DNA of 22,156 bases from Bacillota bacterium (GCA_024653225.1 JANLGA010000026.1:1-22156), one strand, 5' to 3'; positions 7,197-14,497 are shown, numbered from the stretch's first letter. Numbers and translations are program-made. The notes: generated from the sequence alone by a model not told the origin.

Positions 7197-7514
7197 TTGT
7201 CACCGCTTCTGTTCAGAATTCCGCCGCCCGGGGTGAGCGCACAATCCGGCAAGGGGGGACCGCCCCGCCCCGGGTGGGGCGATTACCAGTTCTGGGTCTG
7301 GCCCTATGCCTGGCGCAAGTCTTCCACGAACGTGACGGTGGTGGAGGCCCCCGAGCCGATGGTCGAATCGCCCGCGGCGCCGCAGCCCGAGCGGGCATCC
7401 CCGGCGCCCTCCGAGGCCTCCCCAGCGCCGGCCGAACAGCCGGTGGCCGAGGCAAACCCGTCGGCGGGATCACTTGTCTGGAAGCTCCCACCCAATGCGA
7501 AGAGGGGGCCGTGA
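7197..7514 (+). CDS. Small Trp- and Pro/Ala-rich protein of unknown function
   Basis: Unrecognised protein of 105 residues. A TTG start is chosen because GGGAGGGG lies 8 bases upstream; a GTG at 7170, overlapping the protease stop, is possible. The N-terminal third carries an aromatic stretch, WGDYQFWVWPYAWRKSS. The C-terminal half is low-complexity Pro/Ala/Glu (repeated PAP, SPAP and EA blocks) ending in LVWKLPPNAKRGP. No signal peptide or membrane helix is evident. The next gene starts at a GTG overlapping this stop codon, so the two are probably translated together. The low complexity lowers confidence somewhat, but the ribosome site and coupling support a real gene. Confidence 0.6.
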   Translation: MSPLLFRIPPPGVSAQSGKGGPPRPGWGDYQFWVWPYAWRKSSTNVTVVEAPEPMVESPAAPQPERASPAPSEASPAPAEQPVAEANPSAGSLVWKLPPNAKRGP

Positions 7515-7951
7515 AGGGAATGAGCGCTTACGACCGGGGATACCCCACCGCGGCGGGGGTAACGCCGGATCCGTGGGGCGGGCCGTCCAGGATACTAGTG
7601 TACAGCAATCCGTTCAACCAGAGGCTCTCCGCGGCATGGCACGAGGGAGCGGCGGTGTATTACCTGGACCTCGGCGAAGTCCAGGTGGAATCCGGTATGG
7701 AGGGGCTGAATCCTCTCTACTTCGTGATCACCGGTTTCGACCACGAGGGCACGCCGGTGTTGGTCCAGGGCCAATACCCGGTACTGAGTAGGGTCCCCGG
7801 TGAGCCGGGTTACTCCCAATTCTGCAGGGTCGTGTTCGTCGAAGTCCCCGCGATATACATGCCCAACACGATGAGATCCGAATCCGACGTGAAGGCTGGC
7901 GGGTTTCCGCTGCTCCAATCGGACATGGTGTTGTGCGCCGCGGTCCTCTGA
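7511..7951 (+). CDS. Conserved-looking protein of unknown function
   Basis: Protein of 146 residues. The GTG overlaps the preceding stop in GTGA, with an AGAGGGGG ribosome site upstream; an ATG three codons later is also possible. It looks like one compact, beta-rich soluble domain: YYLDLGEVQVESGM, PLYFVITGFDHEGTPVLVQGQYPVLS, then PGYSQFCRVVFVEVPAIYMPNTMRS and a hydrophobic end, MVLCAAVL. The pattern of a glycine-rich strand, a YSxxxRVVxVxVP strand and a closing cysteine reminds me of uncharacterised domains in other bacteria, but I cannot name the family with confidence. No signal peptide is seen. It is the last gene before a strong terminator and is coupled to the Trp/Pro-rich protein. Confidence 0.7.
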   Translation: MKGMSAYDRGYPTAAGVTPDPWGGPSRILVYSNPFNQRLSAAWHEGAAVYYLDLGEVQVESGMEGLNPLYFVITGFDHEGTPVLVQGQYPVLSRVPGEPGYSQFCRVVFVEVPAIYMPNTMRSESDVKAGGFPLLQSDMVLCAAVL

Positions 7952-7961
7952 GAGCCTCCCT

Positions 7962-7990
7962 CGACGGCACACCCCCGCGGTGTGCCGTCG
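7962..7990 (+). terminator. Strong hairpin terminator after the protease cluster
   Basis: CGACGGCACAC (7962-7972) pairs perfectly with GTGTGCCGTCG (7980-7990) around a 7-base loop, 10 bp after the stop codon. Only a short T-containing stretch (TGCTTTCC) follows. Confidence 0.75.
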
Positions 7991-8055
7991 TGCTTTCCGG
8001 CGGCATAGGATCTTAGGAGGCCCGCACGCCAATCATCTCATGGGGGTATGACGCG

Positions 8056-8370
8056 GTGGATGAATCTTACGAGCAGGCATTCGACCGACTGAGGCAGATA
8101 CAATCGGAGATCGAGCGCATGAAGGCGAAGCTCCGCCAGAAGACGATCGCGGTCGAGCACGGACCCGTGAGGATGCTCATGAACGGATTCCAAGAAGTCA
8201 TGGACGTATCGTTCGCCCCCGGGTCGGTCCCGAATCCGAGGAGTCTCGAGGATGCCGTCAAGTCGGCCGTCAACGAATCGGTATCGAAGTCCAGGAACAT
8301 GGTCATGGAGGAAATGAGCAGGCTGATGGGCGGCATGTTGCCGCCGGGGTTCGGCCCCATGTTCGACTAG
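8056..8370 (+). CDS. YbaB/EbfC-like nucleoid-associated protein, divergent
   Basis: Protein of 104 residues with the layout of the YbaB/EbfC family: an N-terminal coiled helix (EQAFDRLRQIQSEIERMKAKLRQKTI), a central strand pair equivalent to the family's VxVxVNGxxEV segment (here GPVRMLMNGFQEVMDVSF), then a helix with DAVKSAVNESVSKSRNMVMEEM and a tail LPPGFGPMF like the usual GLxxPG end. Family members bind DNA as dimers and affect nucleoid structure. The usual neighbours dnaX and recR are absent, and the sequence is divergent, so this is probably a second copy with a special role. The GTG start has TGGGGGT about 8 bases upstream. A GGAGG overlaps the stop and serves the next gene. Confidence 0.8.
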   Translation: MDESYEQAFDRLRQIQSEIERMKAKLRQKTIAVEHGPVRMLMNGFQEVMDVSFAPGSVPNPRSLEDAVKSAVNESVSKSRNMVMEEMSRLMGGMLPPGFGPMFD

Positions 8371-8382
8371 GAGGTGTCGGCA

Positions 8383-8820
8383 TTGGCGGACGGTGAGGAA
8401 TCCGGAATCGGCGGCGTCGTGAGGTTCCTCGATTCGGAGGCGGGCCGCAACCTGGACCCGCTCTCGCTCGTGTGCGTCCTCGGGATGGTCAACATCCTCG
8501 GCATCGTCAGCCTGCTCCAATCGGGGGGCGCGAAGCAAGCCTCTCAACAGGCCGAGGGCGCGCGGAAGCCCCCGGAGGCCAACCTCCTAGCCCAGACGCT
8601 GTCGAGCCTGATGTCCGGGCACGGCGGCCAGAAGATCAACCCCGGCGCCCTGGTCGGGCTGCTCAACATGCTCTCCGGCCATCCGGGTCCAGCGAGGCAG
8701 GAGCAGAAGGCGGCGGAGGAAACACCCGCGCCCGCGGCCAGGCTGGAGGCCCGGAGCGACTCCCGGCGCGCGGGGGGTGAACCCGGCGAGAGGGAGCAGA
8801 GGGGTACCACTCAGCGGTGA
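8383..8820 (+). CDS. Unknown protein, probably co-expressed with the YbaB-like protein
   Basis: Unrecognised protein of 145 residues. The TTG start has GGAGG, overlapping the previous stop codon, 8 bases upstream; a GTG at 8374 would sit on that site itself. A hydrophobic stretch, LSLVCVLGMVNILGIVSLLQ (about residues 26-45), could be a membrane helix or a buried helix. A second ordered segment, LLAQTLSSLMSGHGGQKINPGALVGLLNML, follows. The last 50 residues are charged, Ala/Glu/Arg-rich and probably disordered. The Gly-Gly-X-hydrophobic-Asn-Pro-X-X-Leu-hydrophobic-X-Leu-Leu pattern occurs in small proteins of spore-forming bacteria as I recall, but no function follows from it. Confidence 0.65.
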   Translation: MADGEESGIGGVVRFLDSEAGRNLDPLSLVCVLGMVNILGIVSLLQSGGAKQASQQAEGARKPPEANLLAQTLSSLMSGHGGQKINPGALVGLLNMLSGHPGPARQEQKAAEETPAPAARLEARSDSRRAGGEPGEREQRGTTQR

Positions 8821-8857
8821 GGCCGTCACTTCCCCGGCTTTTCGGGAGTGATCTTTC

Positions 8858-9793
8858 GTGTCCTGGAGATTCCGGAGGTCGAGGCCGACGGTCGGGGTCG
8901 CCCTCGGTGGCGGAGGCATGCGGGGAGCGGCCCACATCGGCGTTCTCAAGGTGCTGGAGGCGGAGAGAATACCGGTTGACTACATCGCGGGCACGAGCGC
9001 GGGAAGCATAATCGCCGCCCTGTACGCGTGCGGCTATCCCCCCTCCGAGCTCGAGCAACTGGCGACTCGGCTCCGCGCCCCCCAGGTGTTCGACCCGGTC
9101 TTCAACCTGAGTCGCGTCGTCATCATGGGACTCAAGGTCGCCCTCGACTGCCTGAACGTGCCGTCGAGGTGGCTGCCCAAGCCCCCGCTGGGGCTGATCA
9201 GGGGCGCCCGCCTTGAGCGCTGGGTGCACCGGCTGACGAACGGAAAGACGTTCAACGAGACTGACATCCCCCTCGCCATAATCGCCGTGGACCTAAACAC
9301 CGGTCGCGAGGTCGTCTTCGGGCCGGAATCGGCCAGGAAGCCCCTATCGGGCATCTATCCGACCGCGTTGATGGCCGAGGATGAACCCGTGTCCCTGGCG
9401 GTCAGGGCAAGTACCGCCATCCCCGTCGTGTTCCTCCCCAGGCGGTACGGCGAAATGAACCTGGTGGACGGGGGCATCACCAACAACGTCCCCGCGGACG
9501 CCCTCAAGGCCTGGGGGGCGGACGTCGTCATCGCCGTTGACCTGGAGTTCGCGAACAGTCGCGGGGCCGAGATAGACAACGTCCTGGAAGTGGTGATGCA
9601 GACCATAGACATCATGGGGCAGGAGATAACCTCCCTCAAGCTGGCGCAACACGCGGACGTCGTGATCCGGCCCGGGATATACGACGCCGGGCTCATGGAT
9701 TTCCACAGGATCCCGGAGCTGATAGCCGGGGGCGAGAGGGCCACCCGCGAGGCCCTGCCCAGGATCCGCGAGCTGCTGTCCCGCGGCCCGTGA
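8858..9793 (+). CDS. Patatin-like phospholipase (RssA/NTE type)
   Basis: Predicted serine lipase or lysophospholipase of 311 residues using a Ser-Asp dyad. The oxyanion loop is GGGGMRG (17-23), the nucleophile elbow GTSAGS with S47, and the catalytic Asp is D204 in VDGGITNNVPA. The N-terminal KVLEAERIPVDYIAGTSAGS stretch is typical of bacterial patatin-like proteins such as RssA and YlbK. There is no signal peptide; the N-terminus is basic (SWRFRRSRP), suggesting cytoplasmic or membrane-surface action. The GTG start has GGGAG about 9 bases upstream. It stands between the YbaB-like pair and the sulfur-transfer genes, all on one strand with short gaps. The substrate lipid cannot be told from sequence. 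Confidence 0.92.
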   Translation: MSWRFRRSRPTVGVALGGGGMRGAAHIGVLKVLEAERIPVDYIAGTSAGSIIAALYACGYPPSELEQLATRLRAPQVFDPVFNLSRVVIMGLKVALDCLNVPSRWLPKPPLGLIRGARLERWVHRLTNGKTFNETDIPLAIIAVDLNTGREVVFGPESARKPLSGIYPTALMAEDEPVSLAVRASTAIPVVFLPRRYGEMNLVDGGITNNVPADALKAWGADVVIAVDLEFANSRGAEIDNVLEVVMQTIDIMGQEITSLKLAQHADVVIRPGIYDAGLMDFHRIPELIAGGERATREALPRIRELLSRGP

Positions 9794-9824
9794 GCCGGGC
9801 GGCGGCCGGAAACGGGAGGAAATC

Positions 9825-11090
9825 GTGAGCGACGGTAGAAGACGTACCCGGTTCCGCCGGCGGGCGGGAGATAATAGTCGCGGGGGTATGCTCTTGCCGC
9901 ACGAGATATACCACGGGATCTACCTTGACAACGCGGCCACCACGCGCGCGTTTCCCGAGGTCGCCGCCGCCGTCGTGCGTTGCCTGACCGAGGCGTACGG
10001 CAATCCCTCCTCGATCCACGAAAAGGGGATTGAGGCGGAACGCCTCCTCGACGAGTCGGCCCGCTCCCTCGCGGCGCTCCTCGAGGTGCCGGGCGACGAG
10101 ATACTGTTCACCTCCGGCGGCACCGAATCAAACAACATGGCGATCCTCGGCGCCCTCTACGCGCGCGGTTGCGGCGTGGACAAGGTCGTCGTCAGCTCGG
10201 TGGAACACCCCTCCGTTTACAACCTGGCGCTCGAGTTGAGGCGGCGCGGCTTCGACGTGAAGTCGGCGGCGGTGGACGGGCGCGGCGTGATTGACCTGGA
10301 TTGCCTCCGCAAGGTGCTCGTCCCCGGGACCGCGCTTGTCAGCATCATGCACGTCAACAACGAGACCGGGGCGATACAGCCCATACGCGAGATACGGGAG
10401 ATGCTCGGGGACGGGCCGCACCGCCCCCTCCTTCACGTGGATGCCGTGCAGTCGCTCGGCCACGTGCCGTTTTCGCCGCGCCTGTTGGGGGCGGACATGG
10501 CGAGCTTCAGCGCCCACAAGATACACGGGCCGAAGGGCTCGGGCGCCCTGTGGGTGAGGAGCGGCGTGAAGCTCGCCCCCATCGTCTACGGTGGAGGCCA
10601 GCAGCGCTCCCTCCGCAGCGGGACGGAGAACGTGCCGGGGATAGCCGGCTTCGGGGAGGCGTGCAGGCGACTCGCGGCCGACCCCGGTCTCCGCGAGAAT
10701 CATCTCCCCGCCCTGCGCCGCGCGTATATCGAAGGGCTCCGCCGCGAGATCCCCGACGCCGTGGTGAACGGCCCCGAAGAGACGGGGCACTGCCCGGGCA
10801 CGGCTGCGCCCCACGTACTGAACGTGGGCTTCCCCAGGGTCAAGGCGGAGGTGCTGGTCCGCCTGCTCGGGTCGAAGGGCGTCTACGTCTCCAGCGCCTC
10901 GGCGTGTTCCTCCCGCAAGAGGGGAGTGAGCCGCGTCCTGGAGGCGATGAGGGTCCCGCGCGACGTCGCGGAGGGCTCCATAAGGCTGAGCTTCGGAGCG
11001 TTCAATCACCTCGAAGAGGTCGAGCGGGCGGTCGCCATCATCGCGGAGGCCGTGGCTCACCTGAGGAGGCTCGGAAAGGGCCGTGGCTGA
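9825..11090 (+). CDS. Cysteine desulfurase (NifS/IscS family), probable ThiI partner
   Basis: PLP enzyme that removes sulfur from L-cysteine and holds it as a persulfide for transfer. It has 421 residues from the GTG, which has GGGAGGA 4 bases before it; starting at the ATG at 9888 would remove a 21-residue basic leader and give a more usual N-terminus before YLDNAATT. Visible sites are H128 stacking on PLP (VEHPS), D206 and Q209 (HVDAVQS), the PLP lysine K232 (SAHKIHGPKG) and the sulfur-carrying C361 in SSASACSSRKRG. Its last codons overlap the thiI start by 8 bp. By analogy with the NifZ-ThiI pair of Bacillus, it most likely feeds tRNA 4-thiouridine synthesis; there is no iscU or sufU beside it. 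Confidence 0.94.
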   Translation: MSDGRRRTRFRRRAGDNSRGGMLLPHEIYHGIYLDNAATTRAFPEVAAAVVRCLTEAYGNPSSIHEKGIEAERLLDESARSLAALLEVPGDEILFTSGGTESNNMAILGALYARGCGVDKVVVSSVEHPSVYNLALELRRRGFDVKSAAVDGRGVIDLDCLRKVLVPGTALVSIMHVNNETGAIQPIREIREMLGDGPHRPLLHVDAVQSLGHVPFSPRLLGADMASFSAHKIHGPKGSGALWVRSGVKLAPIVYGGGQQRSLRSGTENVPGIAGFGEACRRLAADPGLRENHLPALRRAYIEGLRREIPDAVVNGPEETGHCPGTAAPHVLNVGFPRVKAEVLVRLLGSKGVYVSSASACSSRKRGVSRVLEAMRVPRDVAEGSIRLSFGAFNHLEEVERAVAIIAEAVAHLRRLGKGRG

Positions 11091-12249
11091 AAACGTCCTG
11101 CTACTCAGGTACGGCGAACTCGGGCTGAAGGGCAAGAACCGCGATTTCTTCGAGGACACGCTCCTCCGCAACGTGCGCCGGGCCCTGGCCGGGATGCAAG
11201 CCGTCGCGGAGAAGCGGTTCGGTCGCGTCGTGGTGCGCGTGCCGGCCGACGAGACGGAGGGGGCCGTCGCCGCTCTGCAGCGGGTCTTCGGCCTGGTTTC
11301 CCTGAGCCCGGCCGCGAGGACGCGCCTGGAAATGTCGGAGATCCTCAAAGCCGCCCTGGAAGAGGTCGGGACCCGCGTTCAGCCGCCCTTCACGTTCAAG
11401 GTCGAGGCCCGCAGGTCCGAGAAGCGGTTTCCGCATACCTCGCCGGATATCAACCGGCTGGTCGGCACCCATATCCTGGAGGCGTACGGCAGGCGGGGCG
11501 TCGCCGTTGACGTCCACGAGCCGGACATCGTGGTCCACGTCGAGGTGAGGGACGACGGGGCATACGTGTTCTCGAGGGTGATACCGGGTCCCGGCGGGTT
11601 GCCCCTCGGGTCGGGCGGGAAAGCCCTATTGCTCCTTTCGGGCGGTATTGACAGCCCCGTCGCCGGCTGGTTCATGATGAAGCGCGGCGTCGCGCTGGAG
11701 GCCATACACTTCCACAGCTTCCCGTTCACGAGCGAGAAATCCAAGCAGAAGGCGGTTGACCTCTGCGGGGCGCTCGCGCGATGGGGCCTGCCGGTGCCGC
11801 TCCACGTCTGCCATTTCGGCGAGATCCAGGAGGAAATCGGCAGGTCCTGCCCGGACGAGATGACGACCATCGTGATGCGTCGCATGATGCTGCGGATATC
11901 GGAGCGTACGGCGGTCGCGCGCGGCTGCCAGGCACTCGTGACGGGCGAAAGCGTCGGCCAGGTGGCAAGCCAGACCCTCGAAAGCATGGGGGTTGTGGGC
12001 GGCGTCACCGCCATGACGATCCTGCGCCCCCTCTGTGGGCTGGACAAGGTCGAGATAATAGAGCGCGCGAAGCGGATAGGAACGTTCGACATCTCCACCC
12101 GTCCCTTCGAGGATTGCTGCGCCATGTTCGTGCCCCGCCATCCGAAAACGAAGCCGAGGCCGGACCAGGCGGAACGGGCGGAGGCCGCGATGGACGTGGA
12201 CGGCCTCGTGGAGAGGGCATTGCAGGGCATCGAGCTGATCACGCCGTAG
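11083..12249 (+). CDS. thiI: tRNA 4-thiouridine synthase ThiI
   Basis: Adenylates uridine 8 of tRNA and inserts sulfur to make 4-thiouridine; some homologues also serve thiamine thiazole synthesis. The protein has 388 residues: an N-terminal ferredoxin-like and THUMP region (about 1-165, with YGELGLKGKNR near the start), then the PP-loop ATPase domain with SGGIDSPVAGW (186-196). C345 in PFEDCCAMF corresponds by position to the conserved cysteine used in sulfur transfer. The C-terminal rhodanese domain of the E. coli enzyme is absent, as in Bacillus, so sulfur must come directly from a desulfurase, agreeing with the overlapping gene upstream. The start is a GTG. Confidence 0.95.
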   Translation: MAENVLLLRYGELGLKGKNRDFFEDTLLRNVRRALAGMQAVAEKRFGRVVVRVPADETEGAVAALQRVFGLVSLSPAARTRLEMSEILKAALEEVGTRVQPPFTFKVEARRSEKRFPHTSPDINRLVGTHILEAYGRRGVAVDVHEPDIVVHVEVRDDGAYVFSRVIPGPGGLPLGSGGKALLLLSGGIDSPVAGWFMMKRGVALEAIHFHSFPFTSEKSKQKAVDLCGALARWGLPVPLHVCHFGEIQEEIGRSCPDEMTTIVMRRMMLRISERTAVARGCQALVTGESVGQVASQTLESMGVVGGVTAMTILRPLCGLDKVEIIERAKRIGTFDISTRPFEDCCAMFVPRHPKTKPRPDQAERAEAAMDVDGLVERALQGIELITP

Positions 12250-12261
12250 GAGGGGATGCGC

Positions 12262-12660
12262 ATGGGCGTCCAGACCGTCACCACGAACTGGAAGGAGGGC
12301 ACGGTGTTCGAGTCGTCCCTCCCGTCGGGGGCCGCGATCACCATGTCCGGGTCGGGACCGAAGCCGCTGGAAGTGATGTTCGCGAGCCTCGGGAGCTGCG
12401 CGGGGCTCACCCTTCTCTCGCTCGCCTCAAAGCTGAGGATCCCCCTTCGGAGGGTCGAGATTGACGTTCGGGGGGAGCTCGCCGAGGGAAAGGTCCAGGT
12501 GATGAAGGCCGCTCACCTGAAATTCCGGCTTTGGGGGGACGCGCTCGATCGCGGGCAGGTCGAGAGACTACTCCAGATGACCGAGAAGTACTGCCCGGTG
12601 TACGGGACCCTGGTGTCCGCGGGGCCGATCGACTACTCCTACGAGATCGATCCCGCCTGA
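12262..12660 (+). CDS. OsmC-family protein
   Basis: OsmC/Ohr-fold protein of 132 residues, typically a thiol peroxidase or related redox protein. The two family cysteines are present: C46 in SLGSCAGLT and C111 in EKYCPVYGTL. The ATG at 12262 lies 8 bases after GGAGG, whereas an ATG at 12256 would be only 2 bases from it. It starts 12 bp after thiI and probably shares its message, ending at the terminator downstream. Whether it reduces organic peroxides, like Ohr, or belongs to the less understood YhfA-like branch cannot be decided; the sulfur-related operon suggests a thiol or persulfide link, which is inference. Confidence 0.88.
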   Translation: MGVQTVTTNWKEGTVFESSLPSGAAITMSGSGPKPLEVMFASLGSCAGLTLLSLASKLRIPLRRVEIDVRGELAEGKVQVMKAAHLKFRLWGDALDRGQVERLLQMTEKYCPVYGTLVSAGPIDYSYEIDPA

Positions 12661-12713
12661 CCGGCGGCCTGGGAATTAAACAGTCCGCGCGCCTCCGAGA
12701 AGGCCGCACACCT

Positions 12714-12739
12714 CGGGCCCGAGGGGCCCGTTTCTCTTT
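12714..12739 (+). terminator. Intrinsic terminator after the desulfurase-thiI-osmC genes
   Basis: CGGGCCC (12714-12720) and GGGCCCG (12724-12730) pair around a GAG loop and are followed directly by TTTCTCTTT, a good T-rich run on the plus strand. Confidence 0.8.
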
Positions 12740-12808
12740 CCCCCCGGAATCGCACGCCCCGGAAAAGGGAAACCTATGCTCGAAACGTGTGAAGGGGGGG
12801 GTAAGGGC

Positions 12809-13279
12809 GTGGGGCTGTTCAGGTACGATCCGGCGAGAGAGCTCCTGCGCCTGAGGGACAGTTTCGGCCGATTCATGGAGTACCCGTTCAGGGCCATGAG
12901 GAGGGAGACCGGGCCGTGGCAGCCGTCCGTGGACGTGTTCGAGCGGGGAAATGACATCGTCCTCCGCGCCGAGGTGCCTGGGGTCGCCCCCGGGGACCTG
13001 GACATCCGCGTCACCCAGAATTCGGTTTCCCTTAAAGGCGTAGTCCAAAGGGAGGAGCGCACCGACCAGGAGGGCTACTACTACAGCGAGAGACAGTACG
13101 GGTCATTCTACAGGTCGATCCCGCTGCCCGACCAGGTCAGGCCCGAAAAGTCGAGGGCGACTTACGTCAACGGGATCCTCGAACTCGTCATGCCCAGGGA
13201 GACCGACGGCAGGGAGGCCGCGTACAGGGTGCCCGTCGTGACCGAGACCGAGAGAGACGACATCGGCAGGACCCAGTAG
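12809..13279 (+). CDS. Small heat-shock protein, Hsp20 family
   Basis: ATP-independent holdase chaperone of 156 residues, forming cytoplasmic oligomers. The GTG start gives the usual opening MGLFRYDPARELLRLRDSF and has a G-rich ribosome site upstream; an ATG at 12776 would add 11 Gly/Glu residues with no family match. The alpha-crystallin domain runs from PSVDVFERGNDIVLRAEVPG to YVNGILELVMPRE, including the conserved ADL-like and NGxLxxxxP motifs. The C-terminal VPV acts as the I-x-I/V contact motif. It lies between a terminator and the GerD-like gene, 12 bp upstream of the latter. No CIRCE-type heat-shock operator is seen before it. Confidence 0.95.
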   Translation: MGLFRYDPARELLRLRDSFGRFMEYPFRAMRRETGPWQPSVDVFERGNDIVLRAEVPGVAPGDLDIRVTQNSVSLKGVVQREERTDQEGYYYSERQYGSFYRSIPLPDQVRPEKSRATYVNGILELVMPRETDGREAAYRVPVVTETERDDIGRTQ

Positions 13280-13291
13280 CCGACACCGGGG

Positions 13292-13756
13292 GTGTTCGAC
13301 TTGCTATTCTCGTTCCGCCGTCCGGCGATGGTGTTGCCGGCCCTCGTGGCCCTCGTGGTCGCGGCCTGCGTCGGCGCGGGCTGCTCCTTCTCGCTGGGTT
13401 CCGGGTCGGGTTCGCGGCAGGACGAAAGCCGGATGCAGTCCATGATAAAGCAGGAGGTGCAGAGCCAGGACACCCGCCGGATGGTGGAGGAAATGGTGAA
13501 CGAGACGAGGGCGTCGCTCACCGCCGAGGAGGTGCTCAAGGCTCCCCAGGGCCAACGGGCAATACAGGACGAGGTGAAGAAGGCGCTCCAAACCCCGGAG
13601 GTCCAGATCTCCCTCCAGGAGCAGCTAAAGAAGTCTCTCAGTTCCCCGGACATGAAGAAGGCGATATCGGACGCCGTGAGGGACGCCCTCATGAGCATGT
13701 TGCAGGGCAAGGCCGCCGGGGGTGGGGCGGCCGGCGGGATGGGAGGTGGTGGATAG
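13292..13756 (+). CDS. GerD-like spore germination lipoprotein
   Basis: Lipoprotein of 154 residues, somewhat shorter than Bacillus GerD. The N-terminus has a basic stretch (FRR) and a hydrophobic core, with VAAC (C26) fitting the lipobox better than GAGC (C31). The middle is a predicted helical rod with the recurring GerD-like pattern of short amphipathic blocks: LTAEEVLKAPQGQRAIQDEV, KKALQTPEVQISLQEQLKKS and LSSPDMKKAISDAVRDALMS. The tail is Gly/Ala-rich. GerD forms a scaffold for clustered nutrient receptors in the spore inner membrane, so this gene supports a spore former. The start is a GTG without a clear ribosome site; a TTG at 13301 fits the G-rich stretch slightly better. It follows the hsp20 gene by 12 bp. 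Confidence 0.75.
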   Translation: MFDLLFSFRRPAMVLPALVALVVAACVGAGCSFSLGSGSGSRQDESRMQSMIKQEVQSQDTRRMVEEMVNETRASLTAEEVLKAPQGQRAIQDEVKKALQTPEVQISLQEQLKKSLSSPDMKKAISDAVRDALMSMLQGKAAGGGAAGGMGGGG

Positions 13757-13766
13757 GATCGGCGAC

Positions 13767-13806
13767 CGGGTGGGGCCGCCCTCGAGCAGTCCCCACCCGA
13801 TTTCTT
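13767..13806 (+). terminator. Hairpin terminator after the gerD-like gene
   Basis: CGGGTGGGG (13767-13775) pairs with CCCCACCCG (13791-13799) around a 15-base loop, and ATTTCTT follows. It begins 10 bp after the stop codon. Confidence 0.6.
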
Positions 13807-13837
13807 ATGTAACCATCCGCCCGGTCGGAACATAAGA
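13803..13837. repeat. AT-rich inverted repeat between convergent genes
   Basis: TCTTATGT (13803-13810) and ACATAAGA (13830-13837) are perfect inverted copies separated by 19 bases. The arms are much more AT-rich than the surroundings. It may be an added hairpin in the terminator region or a protein-binding site. Confidence 0.5.
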
Positions 13838-13904
13838 TGTAGCCGATAAGAGGACACCGTTGAGGTGCCGGGCCTCCCCATCCCCTCCAGGCCGGTGCCT
13901 CCCG

Positions 13905-13931
13905 GGCGGGGGCCTCACGGCCCCCGCCTTT
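13905..13931 (+). terminator. GC-rich hairpin between convergent genes
   Basis: GGCGGGGGCC (13905-13914) pairs with GGCCCCCGCC (13919-13928) around TCAC and is followed by TTT on the plus strand. It lies between the gerD-like gene and the convergent flavoprotein gene and could stop transcription from either side. Confidence 0.6.
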
Positions 13932-13951
13932 ACCTGCGCGTCCGCCTTTCG

Positions 13952-14497
13952 CTAGCCTGAGCAGAGCGACCTGCCTAGTTCGAACGCGCGGCGGATGCCC
14001 GCCTCGTCGCCAGCCGCGTCGCCGATGTCCGAAGCGGTCACGCCCAGCGTCCCTTGCAGGGTCATTCCCAGGTATTCGAGCGACTCCTCCATCATGCCGA
14101 ACAGGTGTCTCGGGGTGCCCGGATCGCTGTCGGCGTACGGGGCGACCACGACGACTCGCTTGCCCGCCAGGGAGTCCTTCCTCGCTATGAGCGCGTACCA
14201 CCTGTCAACGAACACCTTCAACTGCGCGCTGGGTCCCCACCAGTACACCGGGGTCCCGAGCACCAGGGCGTCGGCGCGTACGACCTCGTCGTAGAGCCAC
14301 GCCATATCGTCCCGCTGCACGCATTCGCCGGTGCGCTCGCACGAGAGACAACCCCTGCAAGGTGCTATATCCAGGTCGCCCAGGTACACCTTCCTCGCAT
14401 CGGCGCCGACGGACGCGGCGCCTTCCAAGACCCTATCCACCAGCACGTCCGTGTTCCCGCCCTTCCGCGGGGAACCGACGACCGCGAGCACGTACAT
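13952..14497 (-). CDS. Flavodoxin-fold NAD(P)H-dependent oxidoreductase / iron-sulfur flavoprotein
   Basis: Predicted FMN-binding redox protein of 181 residues. The flavin phosphate loop is GSPRKGGNT (8-16), with the later flavin-contact segment TPVYWWGPSAQLKVFVDR. The cysteine motif CRGCLSCERTGEC (C47, C50, C53, C59; CX2CX2CX5C) matches the compact cluster motif of archaeal and clostridial iron-sulfur flavoproteins that bind a [4Fe-4S] cluster, and it is followed by the usual DDM. The ATG start is chosen because GGGGAGG lies upstream and the flavodoxin strand begins directly; the longer frame adds 28 basic residues with no match. It reads in the same direction as gatBC, 91 bp downstream of gatC. 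Its electron donor and acceptor are unknown. Confidence 0.88.
   Translation of the reverse strand: MYVLAVVGSPRKGGNTDVLVDRVLEGAASVGADARKVYLGDLDIAPCRGCLSCERTGECVQRDDMAWLYDEVVRADALVLGTPVYWWGPSAQLKVFVDRWYALIARKDSLAGKRVVVVAPYADSDPGTPRHLFGMMEESLEYLGMTLQGTLGVTASDIGDAAGDEAGIRRAFELGRSLCSG

Noticed and set aside
12661..12808. Search for a CIRCE heat-shock operator before hsp20
   Set aside because: No TTAGCACTC-N9-GAGTGCTAA or similar palindrome is present; only the terminator hairpin is seen.
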